Part shown: positions 7,024 through 16,177 of the stretch, piece by piece
Numbering within the stretch: the stretch's first letter is position 1
Layout of the letters: every line of letters starts with the position of its first letter
Translations under genes and position numbers: made by a program
The notes under the pieces: generated by a model
The model's database searches: none
What the model was told of the DNA's origin: nothing
What the model saw: only the letters and a program-made list of their open reading frames with translations
Assembly: GCA_000023725.1 (NCBI GenBank)
Contig: CP001673.1
Span: forward strand, 1,436,342-1,500,341
From: Flavobacteriaceae bacterium 3519-10
GTDB lineage: Bacteria > Bacteroidota > Bacteroidia > Flavobacteriales > Weeksellaceae
DNA: 64,000 bases
Direction: 5' to 3'

Positions 7024-8928
7024 ATGAACAACAAAAATTTACTTATTGCAGGCTTCGTCTTTGCAGGGTCTGTAATGCACGCACAGCAGGGAATGAATAT
7101 TCTCGAGAAAGATTACGAAATTTCGAGGAAAGCAAAGAAGGGTTATCTCGGTGGCGTGGAAGCGCGCGATAACGGAAGTTTCGATATGATCTATTTTCTC
7201 CCTTCGTCTAAGAAAATGGTTAAAATTGAAACGTACACTTTCGATAAAGAAGCGAATCTTACGGACACCAAAAAAGACGAATGGGAACTTGAACGGGCCA
7301 GGAAACGCTACAAAGGCCTTACCTACAAAGGCGATCTGCTTATTAATAATGCGATCTCGGTAAGTTCTAATTTAATGGGAAAACTGGTTTATAAAAACCG
7401 GAAAGTCACTGCCAAATACAACTGGCTCGCAGGCGGCTACGTGCGTAAAGTGAAAATGCTCGATAAACAGAAATTAGCCAATGAAAACGGTGACGAATAT
7501 CTTTTTGGTGGTGCCTATGAAGTGGAACGCGACAGTGCAATACTGGTGATGGGCTATCCTTACAGTCGCGAAAAAGCCGATTTTTCTAAACTCGATTTAC
7601 TTAAAGTGAGTAACGACGGCAGCATAAAGAAAATGCAGACCATCACAACCGGAAACCAGTTGAGGCCCGTTTTTTCAAAACCTTTATTGGATGACGACAG
7701 TCAGAATATCGATAACGACGATCTTCCACGAGACTGGGTACTGATTATGGCTCCAGCAAAAGGCTCGGGTGGATCGCCGAACGAAATGACGTATTTCCGA
7801 ATCTCGCCGGAAGGGGTGCTGAAAGAGAACATTAAATTCACAACGCCCACCGCGGGTTACAGAATCATTAATGCCTACGACAAAAACGGTAGTGTGATGT
7901 TATACGGCCTCGGAATTAAAAAAGATGGCAAAACCGCCGAAGAACTTTTAGGTATGTCGGTATCGCCGAGCAGTATGGACGCTGAGGAAGTGGAACAGAC
8001 CAAAAGCGGCACTTCAGCCACAGAAAAAGTGTTGGGAAAACTCGGCGGCATTGGCGGCTTCGTAAGCGCTGGCAAAAAAGCTGTGAACATGGTCTCGGGA
8101 AAGGAAGAAATGATGCCCAGCCAGGATGATCTCGATAATGCGATGGATGAAAAAAAATACACCGATTTCATTGTGTGCAAAATCTCAGGAGGCCGCGCTG
8201 TCTTCGCCAATGCTACACCGATCGACGAACTGAACGGCAAAGCGGTAGCCGGTCCCGATATGAAAAAAGCGCTTACTTTCGACGGCAAAAAATTTAAGAC
8301 CAGCAATTTTCAGATCCTGAAAGATGGATCTATGGTTTTAAGCTTTCAGGATTTTAAGAAGAACAGCGGTGGAGTTGGCGGCAACAAGATGCTGAATACA
8401 CTGGCGGGCATCCGCACTTCTTCAAGCGGCCCGAAATATGAAAGAATCTATCAGGGACTTTACATGTTGCATTTTACTCCGGAAGGGCAATTGAAGAAAA
8501 ATTATACAGTTCTGCTCGATCAGAAAAACAAAAAAGGATTCTTCAATAATTCGCCAATGACCGCCGATAATTTTCCTGCCACCAGTTACGTCATCGAAAG
8601 CAAAGACGGGCAGTCGATTAATTGGGTGATCGAGATGGTGAAAGCTATCGATAAAGATACCGATTTCAGCAGTTTTATGAATTTTAACGGCTCCACAACC
8701 AATACAACCACCACGTCATACTCACCTTTTTACAGTATCGAATATGGTAAACTAAATCTTGCCGAAGGCTCATCAACCGCATTCCGCACCCTGGGCGACC
8801 TCGAAAAGAAGAAATATTATCTGTATGATAAATACAACCGAATCCAGATGGGCGACTACACCTATTTTTTCAGCGAAACCCCTAATGGCGAGCGAATGCT
8901 GATCTCGCGGATGGACGTTACCCAATAA
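7024..8928 (+). CDS. Secreted protein of unknown function
   Basis: I do not recognise a family for this 634-residue protein. A clear signal peptide (MNNKNLLIAGFVFAGSVMHAQ, cleaved near residue 21) sends it across the inner membrane. There is no lipobox Cys and no evident T9SS sorting domain at the C-terminus, so it is probably periplasmic or released. The body is rich in Lys, Asp, Gly and short beta-type segments; residues about 330-375 form a low-complexity Gly/Ser/Lys/Met stretch that may be a linker or membrane-active loop. It has the same upstream palindrome as the preceding delta-60 gene and lies beside the two-component pair, suggesting a shared regulon. Two stem-loops follow it. Confidence 0.75.
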   Translation: MNNKNLLIAGFVFAGSVMHAQQGMNILEKDYEISRKAKKGYLGGVEARDNGSFDMIYFLPSSKKMVKIETYTFDKEANLTDTKKDEWELERARKRYKGLTYKGDLLINNAISVSSNLMGKLVYKNRKVTAKYNWLAGGYVRKVKMLDKQKLANENGDEYLFGGAYEVERDSAILVMGYPYSREKADFSKLDLLKVSNDGSIKKMQTITTGNQLRPVFSKPLLDDDSQNIDNDDLPRDWVLIMAPAKGSGGSPNEMTYFRISPEGVLKENIKFTTPTAGYRIINAYDKNGSVMLYGLGIKKDGKTAEELLGMSVSPSSMDAEEVEQTKSGTSATEKVLGKLGGIGGFVSAGKKAVNMVSGKEEMMPSQDDLDNAMDEKKYTDFIVCKISGGRAVFANATPIDELNGKAVAGPDMKKALTFDGKKFKTSNFQILKDGSMVLSFQDFKKNSGGVGGNKMLNTLAGIRTSSSGPKYERIYQGLYMLHFTPEGQLKKNYTVLLDQKNKKGFFNNSPMTADNFPATSYVIESKDGQSINWVIEMVKAIDKDTDFSSFMNFNGSTTNTTTTSYSPFYSIEYGKLNLAEGSSTAFRTLGDLEKKKYYLYDKYNRIQMGDYTYFFSETPNGERMLISRMDVTQ

Positions 8929-8940
8929 TCTAAGTGATTT

Positions 8941-8982
8941 CCGCACCCCTCTCCTTTATTTATTTTCCTGGGGTGTGGTTTT
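8941..8982. terminator. Terminator-like stem-loop after the 634-aa gene
   Basis: CCGCACCCC (8941-8949) pairs with GGGGTGTGG (8970-8978) with one mismatch and is followed by TTTTC. The loop of 20 bases is long, so this is less certain than the next hairpin. Confidence 0.5.
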
Positions 8983-9010
8983 CTCTAAACCATGAAAACT
9001 GTCTTTATGT

Positions 9011-9043
9011 GCAGCCGGAATTATGTTTCGGCTGCCGCTTTTA
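9011..9043 (+). terminator. Second stem-loop, probable terminator
   Basis: GCAGCCG (9011-9017) pairs with CGGCTGC (9029-9035), followed by CGCTTTTAA. It separates the secreted-protein gene from the desaturase promoter. Confidence 0.6.
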
Positions 9044-9078
9044 ACGGTGTTGTATGTATCAAATAATGTTTTTTATGT

Positions 9079-9086
9079 TATCTTTG
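9079..9086 (+). promoter_or_regulatory. -7 element of the acyl-ACP desaturase gene
   Basis: TATCTTTG, an exact TAnnTTTG match, 18 bases before the ATG at 9105. No well-spaced TTG is seen at -33. Confidence 0.55.
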
Positions 9087-9104
9087 TTTCTATAATAATT
9101 GGAT

Positions 9105-10082
9105 ATGTACAATAAATTAGTAAGAATAGAAGTCATGAGGAACCTCGGGAAGGAAGTAGGAGATTTTATCTCTTCCTATCTTACGCCCGTTGAAAAGATC
9201 TGGCAACCCACCGATTTTCTTCCGGATCCCTCCTCCGAAAATTTCAAATATGATGTTGAGGAACTGCAGACGTATGCACAGGAAATGGGTTACGATCTCT
9301 TCGTTACTTTAATCGGCGATTGTATTACTGAAGAAGCTCTGCCAAGCTACGAATCGTGGATTATGGGCATCGATGGGGTAGAACAGGAAGAACGCACCGG
9401 CTGGTCTCAATGGGTAAGAAGCTGGACAGCCGAAGAAAACCGCCACGGTGACTTACTTAATAAATATCTGTATCTCTGCGGACGCGTGAACATGCGCGAA
9501 GTGGAGATCACCACTCAGTATCTTATTCAGGACGGCTTCGATATCGGAACCACGATGGATCCGTACCGTAATTTCGTTTACACCAGTTTTCAGGAAACGG
9601 CGACCAATATTTCACACCGTAGAGTAGGATCTTTGGCTAAACAGACCGGAAATACAAAATTATCCAGGATGTGTGGCGTAATTGCTGCCGACGAAGCGCG
9701 ACATGCAAAGGCCTACAAACATTTCGTTACACGGATCTTCGAACTTGATCCGTCTGAAATGATGCTTGCCTTCGAAGATATGATGCGGAAAAAGATCGTG
9801 ATGCCGGCTCACCTTATGCGCGAATCAGGACAGATGGCCGGTGAACTTTGGGGACATTTCTCCGATGCCGCGCAACGCGCCATGGTTTACACAGGTCAGG
9901 ATTACATCAATATTCTTAGCGAACTTCTAGTCGACTGGAAAATTGAACATATTTCAGGACTTAATGAAAAAGCCGAAAAAGCGCAGGAATATTTAATGAA
10001 ATTACCATCAAGACTGCAGCGGATTACAGACCGGATTTCCACTCCAGATCAGGAGTACCAGTTTAAATGGGTAAAGTCTTAA
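9105..10082 (+). CDS. Acyl-ACP desaturase (stearoyl-ACP desaturase family)
   Basis: A soluble di-iron enzyme that introduces a double bond into acyl chains bound to acyl carrier protein, adjusting membrane fluidity. 325 residues from ATG 9105 (an in-frame TTG two codons earlier is unlikely). Seen: the two E-x-x-H iron motifs, EENRHG near residue 110 and DEARHAKAYKHF near 198, with the additional Glu ligands in TEEALPSYE and SFQETATNISH. No signal peptide or membrane helix, as expected for this family as opposed to the membrane-bound desaturases. It is a single-gene unit with its own promoter. The chain-position specificity cannot be predicted from what is visible. Confidence 0.93.
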   Translation: MYNKLVRIEVMRNLGKEVGDFISSYLTPVEKIWQPTDFLPDPSSENFKYDVEELQTYAQEMGYDLFVTLIGDCITEEALPSYESWIMGIDGVEQEERTGWSQWVRSWTAEENRHGDLLNKYLYLCGRVNMREVEITTQYLIQDGFDIGTTMDPYRNFVYTSFQETATNISHRRVGSLAKQTGNTKLSRMCGVIAADEARHAKAYKHFVTRIFELDPSEMMLAFEDMMRKKIVMPAHLMRESGQMAGELWGHFSDAAQRAMVYTGQDYINILSELLVDWKIEHISGLNEKAEKAQEYLMKLPSRLQRITDRISTPDQEYQFKWVKS

Positions 10083-10149
10083 TCCTATTTCAACTTAACT
10101 TTAAACTTATCTAAGGAGCGGCAGATTTTCTACCGCTCTTTTATTTTCT

Positions 10150-10157
10150 TATCTTTG
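10150..10157 (+). promoter_or_regulatory. -7 element of the HAD-like gene
   Basis: TATCTTTG, an exact TAnnTTTG match, 20 bases before the ATG at 10178. Confidence 0.5.
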
Positions 10158-10177
10158 CCCAGCCAAAATTAAACACA

Positions 10178-10609
10178 ATGCAAAGCAATAAAAAACTCGC
10201 GATAGATTTTGACGGAACTGTTGTAGAAGATGCCTATCCGGGCATCGGCAAACCGAAAACTTTCGCGTTCGAAACCCTTCGTAAACTGCAGTCTGAAGGA
10301 TACCGACTGATTTTATGGACCTACCGTCACGGCAAAACGCTCGACGAGGCTGTGGAATTCTGCCGTAAAAACGGGGTAGAATTCTACGCTGTAAATTCAA
10401 GTTTTGAAGGAGAAATTTTTGATTGTGATACAGCTTCCCGAAAAATTGATGCAGATCTTTTTATAGACGACCGTAATTTAGGCGGATTTCCAGGATGGGG
10501 CGAGATTTACAACATCATCAGAGACCGCATTGAATTCCGCGTAGAAGGATCTGAAGTTTTGGCCTATTCGAAAATGAAAAAAGATAAAAAGAAAGGGCTT
10601 TTCTGGTAA
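10178..10609 (+). CDS. HAD-superfamily hydrolase-like protein (BT0820-type)
   Basis: A 143-residue haloacid dehalogenase-fold protein, likely a small phosphatase. Seen: HAD motif I as AIDFDGTVV at residues 8-16, with nucleophile and acid Asp two residues apart; motif II as LILWTYRHG (Thr near 47); and motif III/IV as DLFIDDRNLGG near residue 93. The short length and lack of a cap domain match small Bacteroidota HAD proteins such as the structurally studied BT0820 type. The substrate is unknown. The Lys-rich tail (KKDKKKGLFW) is probably disordered. It is followed 64 bases later by map on the same strand and may be co-transcribed with it. Confidence 0.83.
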   Translation: MQSNKKLAIDFDGTVVEDAYPGIGKPKTFAFETLRKLQSEGYRLILWTYRHGKTLDEAVEFCRKNGVEFYAVNSSFEGEIFDCDTASRKIDADLFIDDRNLGGFPGWGEIYNIIRDRIEFRVEGSEVLAYSKMKKDKKKGLFW

Positions 10610-10673
10610 TTCACCGGTAACCTGATCATAAAAGTATTGCGCAAGCAAGTTTAGAAGCAACAAAGACGTACAC

Positions 10674-11483
10674 ATGATTATTTTAAAAACACTCGACGAG
10701 CTAAGATTAATGAGGGAAAGCGCACAGCTGGTTTCCAAAACATTAGGTATGCTCGCAAGAGAAATTATACCCGGAAATACAACCGCTCACCTCGATAAAT
10801 TAGGTGGCGAATTTATCCGTGATCATGGTGGCGAACCCGCGTTTCTCGGTATGTACGGTTTTCCTAAAAATCTCTGTATTTCGCCAAATGCCGAGGTAGT
10901 TCACGGCATCCCAAATGATAAGCCGCTGCAGGAGGGAGATATCCTTTCCGTTGATTGCGGTGTTTACATGAACGGCTTTTATGGCGACCATGCTTACTCG
11001 TTTGAAGTGGGAGAAGTGGCGCCAGAAACTAAAAAATTATTGGATGTTACCAAAGAATCTCTTTACAAAGGCATTGCACAGTGTGTGCGTGGCAAAAGAG
11101 TAGGTGATATTTCAAACGCGATCCAGGAACATTGTGAAAAACATGGGTACGGCGTGGTACGTGAACTGGTTGGCCACGGACTCGGACGCAAAATGCACGA
11201 AGATCCACAGGTTCCAAATTATGGCCGAAAAGGTAGCGGAAAAGTACTGAAGGACGGAATTGTGCTCGCCATCGAACCCATGGTGAATCTGGGTACCGAA
11301 AAAGTCAAATTCCATGATGACGGCTGGACGGTAACTTCACTCGATAATTCGCCGTCCGCACATTTCGAACACGACGTCACCATCATTAACGGAAAACCGG
11401 TTCTGCTTTCAACCTTCAGATATATTTATGAAGCTTTAGGCATCACAAGTACTGAGGAAGACGCATTCAGGCTCGATTTTTAA
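10674..11483 (+). CDS. map: Methionine aminopeptidase, type I
   Basis: Removes the initiator methionine from nascent proteins in the cytoplasm using two divalent metal ions. 269 residues, usual for type Ia. Seen: substrate-pocket His in NAEVVHGIPN; metal ligands Asp in SVDCGVYMNGFYGDHAYSF, His in ELVGHGLGRKMHE, Glu in AIEPMVNLG and Glu in HFEHDVTI. The C-terminus carries about 20 residues beyond the catalytic core. The stop shares one base with the start of the following methyltransferase (TAATG), so the two genes are translationally coupled. Confidence 0.97.
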   Translation: MIILKTLDELRLMRESAQLVSKTLGMLAREIIPGNTTAHLDKLGGEFIRDHGGEPAFLGMYGFPKNLCISPNAEVVHGIPNDKPLQEGDILSVDCGVYMNGFYGDHAYSFEVGEVAPETKKLLDVTKESLYKGIAQCVRGKRVGDISNAIQEHCEKHGYGVVRELVGHGLGRKMHEDPQVPNYGRKGSGKVLKDGIVLAIEPMVNLGTEKVKFHDDGWTVTSLDNSPSAHFEHDVTIINGKPVLLSTFRYIYEALGITSTEEDAFRLDF

Positions 11484-12247
11484 TGAAGAAACTCGCCAAA
11501 TTTATACTGAATAAAATTCCGAGGCCGATGCTTATTAACTTAAGCATTTTTCTTCGTCCACTGATCTATCAGTTTTTTAAAGGAGACCGCTTCACAGATC
11601 CGATTGATGGTAAATCTTACCGTAAATTTTTGCCCTACGGCTACGGAAAACAGCGCGAGAACGCACTTTCTCCGGGTACTTTAAGCCTCGAAAGACACCG
11701 GCAGATGTGGCTTTATCTTAAGAACGAAACCGATTTTTTCACCAAAAACTACAAAGTATTACACATCGCGCCAGAGCAGGAATTTCTGAGGAGATTCAAA
11801 AAAATGAAAAATCTGGATTATATTTCGGCTGATTTATTTTCGCCAATTGTAGATGTGAAAGCAGATATTTTAGATTTGCCTTTTGAGGATGAAAGTTTCG
11901 ATATCGTCTTTTGTAACCACGTTTTAGAACATATTGAGGACGACCGGAAAGCCATGAGTGAACTTTTTCGCGTAATGAAAAAAGGCGGCTGGGGAATTTT
12001 TCAGGTTCCGATGAAAAATTCCCTGGAGAAAACGTACGAAGATTTTTCTATTAAAGATCCGAAAGAAAGACAGAAACATTTCGGACAGTATGATCACGTA
12101 AGATGGTACGGAACAGATTATTTCTCAAGGCTTAAAGAAGCTGGTTTCCAGTGCAATATCAATTATTACTCAAAGCAGTTTTCAGATGAGGAAAGACGTA
12201 GATTTGGTCTGATGGAAAACGAAATATTACCCGTCGTAACCAAATAG
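11483..12247 (+). CDS. Class I SAM-dependent methyltransferase
   Basis: A 254-residue methyltransferase of the Methyltransf_11/UbiE-like type. Seen: a basic, partly hydrophobic N-terminus of about 35 residues; motif I region KVLHIAPEQEFLRRFK (about 90-105, a variant of the usual GxGxG); an acidic motif II in YISADLF; the DLPFEDESFDIVFCNHVLEHIEDD block (about 130-155, posts I-II); and MKKGGWGIFQVPM. The atypical motif I, with His-Ile-Ala-Pro in place of the glycine loop, is common in a Bacteroidota subfamily. The substrate is unknown. It is coupled to map by a one-base overlap. Confidence 0.85.
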   Translation: MKKLAKFILNKIPRPMLINLSIFLRPLIYQFFKGDRFTDPIDGKSYRKFLPYGYGKQRENALSPGTLSLERHRQMWLYLKNETDFFTKNYKVLHIAPEQEFLRRFKKMKNLDYISADLFSPIVDVKADILDLPFEDESFDIVFCNHVLEHIEDDRKAMSELFRVMKKGGWGIFQVPMKNSLEKTYEDFSIKDPKERQKHFGQYDHVRWYGTDYFSRLKEAGFQCNINYYSKQFSDEERRRFGLMENEILPVVTK

Positions 12248-12265
12248 AGGCAAACCTTTATTCCT

Positions 12266-12273
12266 TATCTTTG
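12266..12273 (+). promoter_or_regulatory. -7 element of era
   Basis: TATCTTTG, an exact TAnnTTTG match, 43 bases before the ATG of era. Confidence 0.5.
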
Positions 12274-12316
12274 CACATCCTACGGGATTATTCATATTTT
12301 AATACCTTAAAAAACA

Positions 12317-13192
12317 ATGCACAAAGCAGGATTCGTAAATATAGTGGGCAAACCCAACGTGGGCAAATCTACACTTCTTAACCAACTGATGGGGGAGAAG
12401 CTGGCTATTGTAACCCAAAAAGCACAAACCACGAGACACCGTATTTTCGGGATTTATAATGAAGAGGATTTGCAGATTGTTTTTTCGGATACGCCCGGCG
12501 TTTTGGATCCGAAATACGGCCTTCAGGAAAGAATGATGGATTTTGTGAAAGATTCTTTGCAGGATGCTGACGTCTTTCTTTTTATTGTAGACATTCTTGA
12601 TAAGTCGGAACCATTTGAATATCTGGTCGATAAACTCAATAAAATACCGGTTCCTGTTCTTATTTTAGTGAATAAAATCGACGAATCGAACCAGGAAGAC
12701 CTCGAGAAAGTCATGGAGTTGTGGCACGAGCGTATCCCAAAGGCCGAAATATTGCCTATTTCAGCTTTGAAAGGGTTTAATACCGAGATTATTCTGCCTA
12801 AATTAAAATCATTACTTCCCGAAAATCCGCCGTATTACGACAAAGAAATGTACACTGATAAGCCCGAACGTTTTTTTGTGAACGAAGCCATCCGCGAGAA
12901 AATTCTTTTGAATTACGAAAAAGAAATTCCGTACTCGGTTGAAGTAGTTACAGAAATGTTTAAAGAAAACGAAGGAATTATCTTTATTGATTCGGTAATT
13001 TACGTAGAAAGAGATACCCAAAAAGGCATTATCATCGGCCACAAGGGCGAAGCCATCAAAAAAGTAGGCATCGAAGCCCGCATTGATCTCGAAAAATTCT
13101 TCTCGAAAAAGATTCACCTTAACCTGTTTGTGAAAGTGAAGAAAGACTGGCGCAAAAACGACCGCGACCTTAAAAACTTCGGATACCGCTAA
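12317..13192 (+). CDS. era: GTPase Era, 30S ribosome assembly factor
   Basis: Binds the 3' end of 16S rRNA and promotes maturation of the small ribosomal subunit. 291 residues, standard for the family. Seen: G1 GKPNVGKST (residues 11-19), the switch I region with TTRHRIFGI, G3 DTPG near 59, G4 NKID near 121, G5 SALKG near 152, and a C-terminal KH domain (about 200-285) with GHKGEAIKKVG as its RNA-binding loop. It has its own promoter and lies upstream of a DoxX gene that also has its own promoter. Confidence 0.98.
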   Translation: MHKAGFVNIVGKPNVGKSTLLNQLMGEKLAIVTQKAQTTRHRIFGIYNEEDLQIVFSDTPGVLDPKYGLQERMMDFVKDSLQDADVFLFIVDILDKSEPFEYLVDKLNKIPVPVLILVNKIDESNQEDLEKVMELWHERIPKAEILPISALKGFNTEIILPKLKSLLPENPPYYDKEMYTDKPERFFVNEAIREKILLNYEKEIPYSVEVVTEMFKENEGIIFIDSVIYVERDTQKGIIIGHKGEAIKKVGIEARIDLEKFFSKKIHLNLFVKVKKDWRKNDRDLKNFGYR

Positions 13193-13196
13193 ACCA

Positions 13197-13226
13197 TTGC
13201 TTTTACCAGTATTTTTCCTAAATTTG
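13197..13226 (+). promoter_or_regulatory. Promoter of the DoxX gene
   Basis: TTG at 13197-13199, a 19-base spacer and TAAATTTG at 13219-13226: a full match to the Bacteroidota consensus. The ATG follows 13 bases later, giving a very short leader. Confidence 0.7.
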
Positions 13227-13239
13227 GTAAAACAATTTC

Positions 13240-13668
13240 ATGAACTATTTCACATCGACGAGAAGCAATGCCGCAATTATAGATATTGTAGTGTTGGTCG
13301 TTAGGATTTTTGTAGGTTTCGCAATGCTTTCGCATGGCTTCCCAAAATTACAGCAGTTGCTTTCGGGCGAAGAAATAAAGTTTTACGAATTCCTGTTTTT
13401 CAGCGCCAAGACCACGCTTATCCTCACGGTTTTTGCGGAGTTTGTATGTTCAATATTTATAATTCTTGGCCTTTTTACACGTTTCGCGGTATTTTTCTTA
13501 ATCATCACCATGGCTGTAGCAGGGTTACTTGTTCACAGCGCCGATCCGTTTGAAAAAAGAGAGATGAGTTTACTCTATCTTTCAATTTATCTGATGCTGT
13601 TCGCATTCGGTCCGGGCCGCTATTCGGTTGATTCTATGATCACGAGACGGCGCGAATCCCAGTGGTAA
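13240..13668 (+). CDS. DoxX family membrane protein
   Basis: A 142-residue inner-membrane protein with four predicted membrane helices (about residues 13-33, 50-72, 78-97 and 105-122). Seen: the first-helix motif IFVGFAMLSHGFPKL, typical of the DoxX/SURF4-like family, and LGLFTRFAVFFLI in the third helix. Family members have been linked to redox stress and quinone-related functions, but no single activity is established. It has its own strong promoter and is probably monocistronic. A weak AATGCA...TGCATT stem-loop (13684-13709) lies before the next gene. Confidence 0.88.
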   Translation: MNYFTSTRSNAAIIDIVVLVVRIFVGFAMLSHGFPKLQQLLSGEEIKFYEFLFFSAKTTLILTVFAEFVCSIFIILGLFTRFAVFFLIITMAVAGLLVHSADPFEKREMSLLYLSIYLMLFAFGPGRYSVDSMITRRRESQW

Positions 13669-13737
13669 TTTCAATACACAATAATGCATTAACTTCTGTT
13701 GGTGCATTTACTTTAAGACATAATCAAAACAATTTCT

Positions 13738-16140
13738 ATGAGAATTAAATCAGCGGCCGTCGCGCTACTTTTCGTCGGCTTTACCTATGCACAGGAAAAC
13801 ATTACCTACCAGCAGCCTTCTGCGGAAATCCTTCAACTTGCTGATTTTCAGCGCGCCCCCAGCGTGATGATGAACAGCAAAAAAGACTGGATGGTATTTT
13901 CTTACCGTGCGACTTACAAATCTTTGGACGAGCTTAATCAGCCCGAAATGAAGCTGGCAGGTTTACGTGTGAATCCTGTAACCAACATCGCGAGCACGGT
14001 TACGTACGTTAACAATTTAAAAATCAGAAAATTAAAAGACAAATCTGAAACTCAGGTAAAAGGTCTTCCAGCTAACCCGAAAATCTCATTCACGGTGTTC
14101 TCGCCGGATGAGAAAAAAATGGCGTTTACCAACACTACAGCAAAAGGTGTAGAATTGTGGGTACTCGATCTGGCGACTGCAACAGCGAAAAAAATCAGTT
14201 CAGATAACCTGAACGCAAACCTTGGGATGCCGTATGTCTGGATGAAAGACTCCGAAAGTCTTTTGGTTAAAAGAATCCCTGCAAACAGAAATGCATTAAT
14301 CGACTCGAAAACTGAGATCCCAACAGGACCAACAGTTTCAAATTCAGATGGAAAAGTATCTCAGAACAGAACTTATCAGGATTTATTGAAAAACCCTCAG
14401 GACGAGGCAAATTTCGAAACACTTGCTAAATCTGAACTGGTGAAAGTTACACTTAATGGTGAGCAGCAGGATTATAAAACGTCTGCCATTTATTCAGGAA
14501 TGAGTTTTTCACCCGATGGAAATTATTTGATGCTTACCACGATTCAGCGTCCCTATTCATACATCGTTCCGCTGAACAGGTTTCCAATGAATTCTGAGGT
14601 TTACGACTTTAACGGAAATTTGGTTAAAACCGTAAATGAAGTTCCGCTAACCGAAATTATGCCTAAAGGTTTCTCGTCTACACGCCCCGGAAAACGAAGC
14701 ATGAGCTGGAGAGACGATCAGCCCGCGACTTTGGTCTACGCAGAAGCACTTGATGGTGGCGACCAGGCCAAAACCGTTGAAAACCGTGATGAAATCTATC
14801 TTTGGGAAGCGCCGTTTACTGAAGCACCAAAATCTTTCTTTAAAACAAAACAAAGATTCAGCGGGATTGATTGGTCTAATGGCGGTTTTGCAATCGTATC
14901 AGATTCGTGGTACGACACCCGAAATACAAAATCTTACCTGATCGATCTTAAGACAAATTCTTCAAAACTAATTGAAGACAGAAACTATCAGGACGTTTAC
15001 CAGGATCCTGGAACTTTCAATACCACTAAAAATCAGTTTGGAAGAACCGTAATCGATGCGAAAAACAACAAAGCATACCTCGTTGGCGAAGGTTTCACCA
15101 AAAACGGACAATATCCGTTCATCGATGAAATAGATGTGAATTCTTTAAGCAAAAAAAGAATTTACACCTCAAAACTCAAAGATTCCAAAGAGAGCATCAT
15201 TGATATTCTGGATGCCAAAGCGGGCAGCGTGCTTGTTGTGGAACAGTCGCCCAACCTTTATCCAAATTACTTCATCCGTAATATCAAAAACGGAAAAGCA
15301 ACCGCGCTCACTTCATTTGCAAACCCGTTTGCAAGCATAAAGGACGTTTACAAAGAAGTAATTAAATACAAGCGAAACGATGGGGTAGAACTCACCGGAA
15401 CACTTTATCTTCCAGCAGGTTTCGACAGAAAAACCCCGAAAGAAAAGCTTCCGTTGCTTATCTGGGCTTATCCTACAGAGTATAAGGACAAAAATACCGC
15501 GGGACAGATTACCCAAAATCCTAATGATTTCACGTTCCCAAGTTATGGTTCATTTATTTATTGGGTAAACAAAGGTTACGCGGTTCTGGACGACGCGTCG
15601 TTCCCAATTATCGGTGAAGGTAAAACCGAACCTAACGATACCTTCCTGCCACAGCTTGTTGCCAACGGAAAAGCGGCGATTGATGCGGTGGATGCATTGG
15701 GCTATATCGACCGAAAAAAAGTGGCTGTCGGAGGACATTCTTACGGTGCATTTATGACGGCAAATCTACTCAGCCACTCGAAAGATTACGCATGTGGAAT
15801 CGCACGCAGTGGCGCTTATAACAGAACTTTAACGCCGTTCGGATTTCAGGCTGAGCAAAGAAATTACTGGGATGTACCCGAAATTTACAACACAATGTCG
15901 CCGTTTATGAATGCCGATAAAATGAAGACGCCAATGTTGCTGATTCATGGTGAAGCTGATAATAACCCTGGGACGTTCACATTGCAGACCGAAAGATATT
16001 TTCAGGCGCTTAAAAATCTTGGCGCACCGGTGAGAATGGTTTTATTACCACTTGAATCGCACGGTTACGCAGCACGCGAAAATATTTTGCATGTATTGTG
16101 GGAACAGGATCAGTTCCTTGAGAAATGTCTTAAAAAATAA
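13738..16140 (+). CDS. Secreted S9-family prolyl oligopeptidase-like serine peptidase
   Basis: An exported peptidase with an N-terminal signal peptide (MRIKSAAVALLFVGFTYAQ), a seven-bladed propeller (about 30-540) and a C-terminal alpha/beta hydrolase domain (about 560-800). Catalytic residues are visible: Ser in GGHSYGAFM, Asp in HGEADNN and His in ESHGYAARENI. The SHGYAARE context, with the length of about 800, resembles the glutamyl-endopeptidase (S9D) branch rather than classical dipeptidyl peptidases, so cleavage after acidic residues is possible but unproven. There is no T9SS sorting domain, so it is likely periplasmic. It is a single-gene unit closed by a strong terminator. Confidence 0.92.
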   Translation: MRIKSAAVALLFVGFTYAQENITYQQPSAEILQLADFQRAPSVMMNSKKDWMVFSYRATYKSLDELNQPEMKLAGLRVNPVTNIASTVTYVNNLKIRKLKDKSETQVKGLPANPKISFTVFSPDEKKMAFTNTTAKGVELWVLDLATATAKKISSDNLNANLGMPYVWMKDSESLLVKRIPANRNALIDSKTEIPTGPTVSNSDGKVSQNRTYQDLLKNPQDEANFETLAKSELVKVTLNGEQQDYKTSAIYSGMSFSPDGNYLMLTTIQRPYSYIVPLNRFPMNSEVYDFNGNLVKTVNEVPLTEIMPKGFSSTRPGKRSMSWRDDQPATLVYAEALDGGDQAKTVENRDEIYLWEAPFTEAPKSFFKTKQRFSGIDWSNGGFAIVSDSWYDTRNTKSYLIDLKTNSSKLIEDRNYQDVYQDPGTFNTTKNQFGRTVIDAKNNKAYLVGEGFTKNGQYPFIDEIDVNSLSKKRIYTSKLKDSKESIIDILDAKAGSVLVVEQSPNLYPNYFIRNIKNGKATALTSFANPFASIKDVYKEVIKYKRNDGVELTGTLYLPAGFDRKTPKEKLPLLIWAYPTEYKDKNTAGQITQNPNDFTFPSYGSFIYWVNKGYAVLDDASFPIIGEGKTEPNDTFLPQLVANGKAAIDAVDALGYIDRKKVAVGGHSYGAFMTANLLSHSKDYACGIARSGAYNRTLTPFGFQAEQRNYWDVPEIYNTMSPFMNADKMKTPMLLIHGEADNNPGTFTLQTERYFQALKNLGAPVRMVLLPLESHGYAARENILHVLWEQDQFLEKCLKK

Positions 16141-16146
16141 TTATTT

Positions 16147-16177
16147 AAAAGTCTTCCGAAATTGGAAGACTTTTTTT
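16147..16177 (+). terminator. Rho-independent terminator after the S9 peptidase
   Basis: GTCTTCC (16151-16157) pairs with GGAAGAC (16164-16170), flanked by A4 and T7. Confidence 0.9.
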
